Origin: Silene noctiflora
Taxonomy: Eukaryota > Streptophyta > Magnoliopsida > Caryophyllales > Caryophyllaceae
Length of the DNA: 37,161 nucleotides
Assembly: GCA_009801015.1 (NCBI GenBank)
Contig: VHZZ01006436.1
Location: 4,805 to 41,965 of the forward strand
Direction: 5' to 3'
This document shows positions 29,980-37,161 of the stretch, one piece after another; positions within the stretch are counted from its first letter, which is position 1, and each line of letters starts with the position of its first letter. A program made the position numbers and the translations under genes. The notes beneath the pieces were generated by a model, which searched no databases, was not told the DNA's origin, and saw nothing but the letters and a program-made list of their open reading frames with translations.

Positions 29980-31750
29980 CGTTTCGAACAGAGTGCCCAG
30001 TTACCGGGGTTCCACTCGAGACTTAAGGATAAGAATTTATATTTTAATATTAGAGTCTCAACTCTTATTTAGTAGCAACGTTAATAGAGTTAAGGATAAG
30101 GCCAACTTATACTTATGTCCAAAAGATCCACAAAATGGGTACTTATGAATGCTAATACCTTATAACCAGTCTTCTCATTGTACAAAGAAGTGAGCATTAA
30201 ATGCAGGAAGCTTTTTAGCGCCCTTTTTCCCCGCACTCTATAAGAGAGAGTGGGAGGGAATTCTAAATAAAGAAAAAAAGAAAAGGCAAACTGAGATTCT
30301 TTCTATACAAATTACTTTCTTTTTTTTTTTTCCTTTTGCTTTTTTGTCCCTTATGTCTCATTTGCCGCATCCACTTAATTTGCTTGGCTAAGCTGACTTG
30401 CTTTGCTCCACTCACAGGCTTCACCCGCCCTCCTGGAGCAGGAACTGTACAATCTTCGGCAGATTTTTATTATTTAATAGTTCATTCGTTTGGGTCCAAA
30501 GAAATGGAACGAGTGAAAGAATGAAGTGAGTATGGCGGAAACTTATTTCCTATAATCATTTATTCTAACATCCTCCTGGTGTCCCTTTCCCTGTTGCTCT
30601 AATCTTTAAATGTGGCTTATTCATCCTTTATTAAAGTTTAAAGAAAGAGATTCTAAGTCTACGACTAGGAGAGCTGGCAACTCGATAATTAAACTCCAAA
30701 TGCGCTCTTTATATTTATGCATATAATAATAAAAGAAAGTAAGCTCTCTCAAAGAGGTCCGCTATTAGACTTATCTTCGGAGTACCCATAGCAAGAAAGA
30801 CCCTACTCGTGACCTGCATTCGTTCATTTAATTACAGGTGTTTGGCCTTTTATGCCCTTTCTTGGACTTGGAAATGGGGGCTAAGATCCTGACTCGACAA
30901 GCTGCGAAAAGGTGGATTCGACTGAGCGTGGCCTGCCCTTTGAAAGCAGTTTCAAGATTTTCCAGTTAGCTTCATTTGTTTTTGCCTAAGTATAAAGGGA
31001 ATACGAGGCCACATATTCAACGGGAATCTCAGGCCGGGGAAGGGAGTGTCGCTTTCTTCGTAGGTAGGGAGAAGCCCCGCCTCGAGCTCATAGCATAGGC
31101 TCAACTACTCAATGCTGCTATAATCGCTCCCAACTTACTCAACCCGGATGCCGTAGAATGGGGGGTTGGTGCCAAGATTGGGCATAAAATTCTGAATACT
31201 TTTATATATAGACTTCTCTTACTGAGAGGGAGATTGGGTATCGTGCTTTTAAAAGGGACGGGCTGAAGGAACGGCGGATAGAGTCTGAAGACTTAGCTAT
31301 TATTTCCGAAAGATACAACCAAAGGCACAACTTGACTTAGACTACTATATCTTATAATATAAAATCTTAATGAGACCGACACCCCAAAAGACCCCAGCAT
31401 TCAGAGTGATTCTACGACTTTTTAAATGAATCTCGTAAGATCATCAGCATTATCCTTATCTAAAGAAGTCCTTAGCTCAGCTCAACATTCTGTGTTCTTG
31501 GGAACTAAAAGGCAAGCTGATTACTGAAATATCTCTCTGATTCTAGAGCTGAGATCCCGTCAAATTTCCCTGAATTCAATCCCTTGATGGGGCTTTTGAT
31601 CTGTGTTTGGGCCCCAAGGAAAGACTCATTATATAAATCTATATAACTATAGTACTTTCTGGCGCGTTTGATGTCTCCGAGAAAGTCCCGAAGAAGCAAA
31701 CCCTCCTTTTAGCAAAATTTCTTTCAGTTTGACAGTTTGAGAGAAAGAGA
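29980..31750. other. Gene-free spacer
   Basis: No recognised gene. A 12-base T run is at 30320-30331. The plus-strand frame 30336-30524 is Cys/Leu-rich; its antisense reads as a Lys/Gln-rich open stretch (VKPVSGAKQVSLAKQIKWM) without an initial ATG. The 13-mer TTACTGAGAGGGA near 31220 also occurs near 8410. Confidence 0.45.
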
Positions 31751-31756
31751 CCATAT

Positions 31757-32044
31757 TTGCTCAGCTTGGAGAATAGGGGCAAGGGCAATCTCCTTCAGCC
31801 AGCTATTCCGATGGAAGACAAAGAGGACGAGGTAGAAGAAAGGCTAGCTCATGTTTCTGATGAAAACGAAAATAAACTTGAAGCAGCAGATGCGACGGGT
31901 AGAATCCATGAGGATGTTCCGACCGAGGGTAGAAAGAATATATATTCAGAAGCTGTTTTAGTGGATACTGATCGTGGAGAGAAGGCCAACTCAATGAATC
32001 CCCGCGTTTTTCGTTACTCCTTACTTTTTACTTTTTACTTGTGA
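31757..32044 (+). CDS. Acidic open frame, copy B of the relic family
   Basis: A 95-codon frame that begins with TTG; the first ATG, at 31811, gives 77 residues starting MEDKEDEVEERLAHVSDENE. It is strongly acidic through the middle (NKLEAADATGRIHEDVPTEG) and ends in VDTDRGEKANSMNPRVFRYS plus a hydrophobic tail of spacer-like LLFTFYL. The part at 31963-32026 is homologous to copy A at 28.5 kb. This is the only family member with an ATG and no internal stop, so it is the best candidate for an expressed product, but the C terminus looks truncated. Function is unknown; a fully coiled or disordered acidic protein is plausible. Confidence 0.35.
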   Translation: MLSLENRGKGNLLQPAIPMEDKEDEVEERLAHVSDENENKLEAADATGRIHEDVPTEGRKNIYSEAVLVDTDRGEKANSMNPRVFRYSLLFTFYL

Positions 32045-32212
32045 AATGGGATCCTCAAGTGCACTTTTTTCTTTCCAGCCTGTGTTTTGACGTTTAAATA
32101 GGTCAAAATTGGTGATATGATAAAGGGCTGGGAATTTTAATAGCCATCTGTAAACAAATTGCGAATTTGCAGTTGAGATTCCCGCTGTTGCATCAACAAC
32201 GTCTTCTGCCAT
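32021..32212 (-). CDS. Small acidic-start open frame, copy F candidate
   Basis: A 63-codon ATG-started frame on the minus strand, converging on copy B and overlapping its 3' end by 24 bases. It begins MAEDVVDATAGISTANSQF and then becomes basic and aromatic (VYRWLLKFPALYHITNFDLF). The first codons share GAAGACGTTG and a nearby GATG-A-CA with copy E at 27.9 kb (DEDVAADEA against AEDVVDATA). The C-terminal part is read from the complement of copy B's end and is probably not original. Confidence 0.25.
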   Translation of the reverse strand: MAEDVVDATAGISTANSQFVYRWLLKFPALYHITNFDLFKRQNTGWKEKSALEDPISQVKSKK

Positions 32213-32219
32213 ACCTCTT

Positions 32220-33440
32220 AACCACAGGATTTTTATCCAATGTTTACACTGTATCTGCTGAAACTATAACGTCTCCACCTGTGTCTGACGGACGCTCTAT
32301 CTATCTGCTGCGGGTAGCTCTTGTTAAAAGATGGGATGCAAGCCAAGACAGAAGAATAGAAGACGATTCGAACAAGACGCTATAATTATATGATAAGGCA
32401 TAAACGGTTGAACACCAGCCCTACTACCTCCCTGGAACAGCAAGGCTTATAGTAATATAAAAGAAAATAGAGTTGGCTCTGGATCCGCCCATGGTAATTA
32501 GAATTCTTGCCGATAACGCATAGAAAAATACCTATACAATATAACCAAATGACACTTTCCTTATATATTATATATAAGAAAAAGGTTCCATGCGTGCAAT
32601 AAATAAAGAAAAGGGCAGTCAAATTACTCACCATAACTGACTGGCCTAGCTCATTAGCCGGCCGAAGCAAGTCCTTACTATACGGACTAGAAACCGCTTA
32701 AGTTGAAAAGAAAAAAGGTGGAATATGCAAAGAAAGTGGACGATTTCTCGCTAAATGAAAGGCGCGAAACAAGCTTTATAATATTTAAAATAATAGGGTA
32801 GAAATGCCGAAGAGAGACGAGGTGAGCATCATGAATGAAGAAGGAGGATATTAAGTAAGGAAGCATGTTAGCATGCGAGGAGTACAAGCAAGAGTGGTTC
32901 TCTTTGCCCTTTCTTTTTAGCCGAAGGATGGTTTAGGCTTTCTCGGCCGGTAGCCTGTGCAAGCTCTCTTTTTTAGATCAGCATTGGAGTCTTTCCAAGG
33001 AACTCCTTCAAATTATCAAATTTCATAATATATTAAAAGACTCACAAACCCTTTAGAGAAGGGCAGTCTGCTCGGTAACTCTTTTTCCTTTTAATTACTT
33101 TTAAGGTTAAGGAGCTTTATATTATTATATATAGTAGGCATCATTTCTTTGCTACTTTTTTCCTTAGCCCTATATCTATCCTACCAGTGCGTATTCAGAC
33201 CCCCTTCTATTTCTAGGTGAATCCCCGCTTCGCTTACTAAGGCTCATCCCAAAAGAAAAGTAAAGGAATGTCTGCTTTACCATATTAATGATCGCACACA
33301 TGCTGCTTTTTTTCTATGAAACCCGGGCTACTGCCACCTATGACTAAAGCTTGAAACATATGCTGCGCCAGTAACATCTGCCTCCGCGTTTTTCTTTGTT
33401 TCCATAAATGTAATAGGGCTGGCTCGATCGTTTCGCTAAA
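32220..33440. other. Gene-free spacer
   Basis: No recognised gene. It holds a perfect 9-bp inverted repeat around one central base (CTTATATAT-T-ATATATAAG, 32560-32578) and another AT-rich tract near 33116-33135. Short frames at 32167-32385 and 32386-32670 have no known motif. Confidence 0.45.
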
Positions 33441-33456
33441 TAGCACTTTTTACTTT

Positions 33457-33678
33457 TTGTCGACTCTTCTGAAAATGCTTCGTTTTGCCCTTGCCTTTCT
33501 CTTTACTTTATCAGGCTTGTGTTCTGGTAATACACCCGGTGCTGGCCCCGGGCATGCATGGAATATCTCTTCCCTTTCACTCTTTGCTTTGCTGTTTGGA
33601 ACGATCCTACTTATGATTCTGAGCCCTGCTTTTCCAGAATGGGGCATCAGATTGGGCGCATGGATCCTTTTCTTGTAG
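33457..33678 (+). CDS. Hypothetical hydrophobic open frame
   Basis: A frame from TTG with an ATG at 33475 giving 67 residues. It has one hydrophobic N-terminal stretch (MLRFALAFLFTLSGLCSG) and a second membrane-length segment (SLSLFALLFGTILLMILSP), ending LGAWILFL. It could encode two membrane helices, but pyrimidine-rich DNA often yields such Leu/Phe/Ser frames by chance, and the opposite strand is equally open (33450-33716). No family recognised. Confidence 0.15.
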   Translation: MSTLLKMLRFALAFLFTLSGLCSGNTPGAGPGHAWNISSLSLFALLFGTILLMILSPAFPEWGIRLGAWILFL

Positions 33679-33759
33679 AATGCGGGACCCCCTGTCTCGG
33701 TCAAATGACATGCCAATGCATGCTGTCCTACTATATACCTATAGCTGAGGATATTTAAA

Positions 33760-36020
33760 TTCTTAAATTAGGGATTAATAAAGGATGAGGCTTCTTACCG
33801 GTCACACCACTTGGTGGGTAGAATATATGAATTCCTGAAATCAAATCTAAATATAAGGGCTCATTCACCCAACACGTGCCTTATCTTATACAATTGTAGC
33901 AGTTAAAAGATATCAAAAAGATAGTGAAAGAGACCCTTCTTGATCCAGAGTCGAATGTATGAAAAGACTCTCTTAGCGAGCGAAGGAGATGAGCCAGGCC
34001 CGGCCCGAACGAGTCTAATTTAGACTGCAGTTCTTTTCTTTCGTTATTCAAGAAGCAGCAAAGAAAGCGCGAAACCTATAAAGAGATAAAGATTAAGGAT
34101 CCCCTTTGATTTGAGAAGTCCGGTGCGCTGCTTGGACTAAGATTCTTTTGTTTTGATTTGACATGTCAAAATAACCAAACAAAAGGGGCCAGGGATAGAT
34201 CCTCTTAAATTACAAATTGAGTTCGACGAGTCTACGTTATAATCATAAGCAAAATCTTCCATCTGTGATTGATATTCACTACACGCATTTTCCTTTTTTT
34301 TTCTAAGGAGGCTGGCATTTTCCATTGCTTAGACGGAAAAAGCTGCATTGCAAGCTGAGGTTTCAGTATTTCCAGAGGAACCCAAAGAAGCAAAGTATGC
34401 ATTCGCTGTGGACCAAGAGAATCCTCCTTCTGGCCTGGGACCCTTCCTTCTTAGAGGATCTTTTGTTGTTTCACTAAGAAATAAAAGAACATGAAGGGGG
34501 GTGGTTAAAAAACGCGGTTTGTTTTTAAATAATAAATCGCGCAGAAGCTTGCCCGAGAATTCAAGAAATGCCAAAGACAAAGTAAGTTAAAACTTGAAGC
34601 TTTTCTTTTTTCCATCAATCTCAGTCCTTATCAGAACAGGGCTCGGAACGGGATTAAGAACGATCTCGTAACGTTACTTGTTAAAGTCGTCTATGATTCA
34701 CTTATTTTAGAAAAAGCTTGGGTATTCCCACTTGATTCTACCTCCCTCTACGCTTAGGGGAAAATTACGCTTCTTTGGATTTGGAGAAGTTGCTCATACC
34801 TTAGAATAAACCTGTATTTAGACCTTTCTGTGTTAGTTGATGGCTCGGCGTCTTGAGCTATCATTACCGGCACTGCTACGAAAAGCGTTTTCTTTTTCCC
34901 TTTATTTTATGCTTATAGGAAAAAAGGAGATCGGAACCTCCCCCTGAGGATCGCAAGGTAAAGAAGTTGCGCCCAACATGTTGAGCTTCTTTATTCCTAT
35001 TCTAATTGTAAATTCAAAGAGCATCTCGGATCGAACCCCTTATATAATACGCTTTCAATATTGGTTTACAAGAAGCGAGGGGATGACGAGTGAAAAGAAA
35101 AAAACCTCTTAGCAAAGGCAAGTTTTAGCTTTATCTGGTGCGGGCGATACAACGGGTCGAACTCATCCACTCAGCCAACCGCCTGAACACTAAAGAATTT
35201 TAAAGCCAACTCGCTCCAGTAAACTTCAAAAGTTCCGCTCTATGAAAAAATTAAGTCATTACACCCGCCCGTTCAATCCTGCCTACCCAATTAAATTTCT
35301 TCAAACAGCGAGGCCGGGCATTTACGGATTGTCCTACTTATGGACATCCAAGTCTGAAGTGAGGGCCTTGATTCCTTAGGTGCTGCTCTGATGGTGGCGT
35401 TGCTCCAGATCTAACGTAACAGAAAGGGGTATAAGACAAGCAAGGATCCCCTTAGTTGATTGACGCGCGCTTTGCAGGATTTTATGCTCCGGCATACGCC
35501 TTTGGCTTTGAGACTTTTCTTCGACTACTGAACCAGAACCTGAGGCTGAGCTTCTTTATTTGCTTTGCTGTTGCCGCGTTCCCAACTACTTCCACTTTGT
35601 ATCCACCCGCATTTGCCTAGCTGCGTAGGAAATCCCCGCTTATGAGTTCTTCGATGAAATCCCTAAATAAAGGACTGTCATTCAAAATGCCGCCCGCTAT
35701 TTCTGACAAAGACGGCTTGACTGAGTGCACTACTAAACTTTTTTCCTATTAACTTTTCCAAGCCAAGGGACAGGTGGTTAAGAAATTGCATTTAAACGTC
35801 CCCGCCTTTCCCAGCCGATGAGGAGCTTACTTTCGAGCTCCACTTATATTATGACAGGTCAAATGGAGATTTACTAATGAAAATGGGATCACGAGCTAAA
35901 ATAACGGGTTAGAAAAGCAAAAGCAACTGGTTCAGTCGAAGCATTTACTCGCCTCATTACACTTTTTCAGGTGGGATTTCTTTTTATGTATAGGAAAAAG
36001 AAAAAAGCGGACCCTTTTTC
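33760..36020. other. Gene-free spacer
   Basis: No gene seen. A phrase VSVFPEEPKEA read on the plus strand at about 34354-34386 resembles the small frame at 11606. The minus strand near 35550-35605 reads KVEVVGNAATAKQIKK, in the style of the acidic/Ala relics, without firm nucleotide support. Confidence 0.4.
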
Positions 36021-36032
36021 GACGACGCCCCC

Positions 36033-36047
36033 GGGGGGAGACCCCCC
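36033..36047 (+). other. GC-rich hairpin GGGGGG-AGA-CCCCCC
   Basis: A perfect 6-bp G/C stem with a 3-base loop, in an otherwise AT-richer region. A competing pairing with the CCCCC just upstream (36028-36032) is possible. Confidence 0.5.
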
Positions 36048-36062
36048 ATATCGTATCCTCGG

Positions 36063-36380
36063 TTGGTTGGTGAATTGAAGGAAAAAGACCATAGCTGGCT
36101 GGTTCCTCACGTACGTATAGGATGGACTTTAATTAGCTTGCGAACAGAGTTGGCCCTACCCTTTCCTTTGCGCCACGTGCCACGCCAACCTTCTTCCTTT
36201 TCTTTTATAAGGTGCCACTGCGAGGACGTTGTTTCAACCCGAGTTCCCAACTCGCGGGATTCACGCATGCGCTTAAAATTAAGAATTAAAATAAATAAAA
36301 AAAGTAAGGGTCTAAGGGTCGCGTGCTTTGTTCCAAGTCTTACGAGCTCTCATCTTTATTTGGATTTTGAAAAGGGATGA
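36063..36380 (+). CDS. Hypothetical open frame, 105 codons
   Basis: Starts with TTG and has no ATG in the first half. It includes ELKEKDHSWLVPHVRIGWTL and later a Lys/Arg-rich run (RLKLRIKINKKSKG). The string CCTCACGTACG within it recalls a group II intron domain V arm, but no partner strand is present. No protein family recognised. Confidence 0.15.
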   Translation: MVGELKEKDHSWLVPHVRIGWTLISLRTELALPFPLRHVPRQPSSFSFIRCHCEDVVSTRVPNSRDSRMRLKLRIKINKKSKGLRVACFVPSLTSSHLYLDFEKG

Positions 36381-36389
36381 TGAAAAAAG

Positions 36390-36830
36390 AGAGTTGGATT
36401 CTCTTTCTTAGGGGCGCAAACGAGTGCCCTTCAAAAGCCTTTTAATTAAAGGTATTTTTGCTTAACACATTAGCAGCAGGAGATACGATCGGTAAATCCT
36501 ACCCTTTCTTTGCAATGCAAAAGGTATAATAAAAAAGGAAAGAGAATCAATCATTTTATGCCTAGTTTCGAAGAAAAAAAACAAGTCAAAAGCAAGCTTA
36601 AAGCGTAAAAAATAAGACATTTAATTAACATAAAAAAGAATAATTAAAAACTAATTCTAATAGGACTGCGTATCTGCTTAAAACCCTTCCTTTTATAGTA
36701 TAGTATTAATGAAGGAAGCGGAGGCAGAGTAGTCTAAAAGCAAGGAGCGATCTGAACAAAACTAGAGTATCGAAGCGAAGGGGTGCGCAGCCTTTTTATT
36801 GAGCTTGAGAGAGATGGCCGAAATGCCGGC
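36390..36830. other. Gene-free spacer
   Basis: AT-rich, purine-rich spacer with no frame or RNA recognised, leading into the rrn18 remnant. Confidence 0.45.
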
Positions 36831-36835
36831 CCAAT

Positions 36836-36985
36836 ACTCTCAAACTAATTAAATCAGTGGAAAGCATGTGGTTTAATTCGATACAACGCGCAAAACCTTA
36901 CCAGCCCTTGACATATGAAGAAAAAAGCTCTCATTAATCAGATGGTATAAGCTTTTCATACAGGTGCTGCATTGCTGTCAAATCA
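36836..36985 (+). pseudogene. rrn18: rrn18 remnant (GTGGTTTAATTCG region), longest copy
   Basis: Begins with ACTCTCAAACTAATTAAATC, a loose match to the gene's ACTCAAAGGAATTGAC. It then reads GTGGAAAGCATGTGGTTTAA and TTCGATACAACGCGCAAAAC, then CTTACCAGCCCTTGACATAT, as in plant mitochondrial 18S rRNA (GGTGGAGCATGTGGTTTAAT). A variable part follows, then TTTCATACAGGTGCTGCAT (as in the gene) and TGCTGTCAAATCAG against GGCTGTCGTCAGCTCG. Several small deletions, including the universal GACGGGGGCC block, show it cannot be a working rRNA. The plant-mitochondrial wording (GATACAACGCGCAAAACC, CAGCCCTTGACATATGA) identifies the compartment. Confidence 0.9.
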
Positions 36986-37161
36986 GTATCTTAGTCTAAA
37001 TAGGACAATTCCGCCGTTTACTTCTTTTCTTCTTCTTATTCATTTCTAAGCAACTCTTGTCTTTTCCTTTGGTACTGATCTTCTTCTTCTTTACTTTCTA
37101 TTTCGATTTGACTCTGTTTATGATGGTACTTCTTCGTGCGTCTAATCTGCGCAGAGTGAAT

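Noticed and set aside
30792-30805. GAAAGACCCTA resembling a large-subunit rRNA block
   Set aside because: Only 11 bases and the following sequence does not continue the rRNA.
35140-35200. D-arm-like GGTTGGCTGAGTGGATGAG on the minus strand
   Set aside because: Resembles the 5' part of a tRNA-Ser or tRNA-Leu, but there is no acceptor stem and the T-arm-like string follows at once with no anticodon arm between.
36095-36120. Group II intron domain V echo (CCTCACGTACG)
   Set aside because: Domain V needs a paired GAGCCGTATGAGG-type strand just upstream; none is present.
1-37161. CRISPR array, insertion sequences, retroelement or virus-like fossils
   Set aside because: No regularly spaced repeats, no transposase or reverse-transcriptase motif and no long terminal repeats were seen on either strand.

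Overview
This 37 kb window reads as non-coding DNA from a plant mitochondrial genome, most likely a seed plant with a large, expanded chondrome. The main evidence is a set of short, decayed pieces of the plant mitochondrial small-subunit rRNA gene (rrn18) on both strands. The 5' end motif ('TTTGATCCTGGCTCAGA' and neighbours) appears at about 3.9, 7.9 and 26.2 kb. The 'GATTAGATACCCTGGT' region lies at 29.95 kb. The 'GTGGTTTAATTCGATACAACGCGC' region, followed by the 'CAGCCCTTGACATATGA' segment, lies at 36.85 kb. The texture also fits: pyrimidine-rich tracts, many homopolymers, no operon structure, and short open frames scattered evenly on both strands.

I found no intact known gene. The longest open frame is 140 codons. 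I recognise no respiratory-chain, ATP synthase, cytochrome c maturation, ribosomal-protein or maturase gene, no tRNA that folds, no group II intron domain V and no plastid gene. Most open frames begin with TTG or GTG, which plant mitochondria rarely use, so I list only a few as low-confidence hypotheticals.

Layout. 0-9 kb: gene-free, with two rrn18 5'-end remnants, a 21-bp tandem duplication and a 15-nt match repeated exactly 500 bp apart. 9-16 kb: gene-free, with unidentified frames and one promoter-like nonanucleotide on the minus strand. 16-24 kb: a decayed acidic coding-like segment with a nearby second copy (about 17.0-17.4 kb), and a perfect 24-bp palindrome at 21.5 kb. 24-33 kb: further relatives of that acidic segment on both strands (27.8, 28.4, 31.8 and 32.1 kb) and three rrn18 pieces. 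33-37 kb: gene-free, ending in the longest rrn18 remnant.

The most interesting structure that the known features do not explain is a dispersed family of diverged, Asp/Glu/Ala/Val-rich coding-like segments. The pair at 28.4 and 32.0 kb is convincingly homologous in nucleotides; the other members are shorter and less certain. I could not identify the parent gene. I see no functional system whose genes work together in this window.
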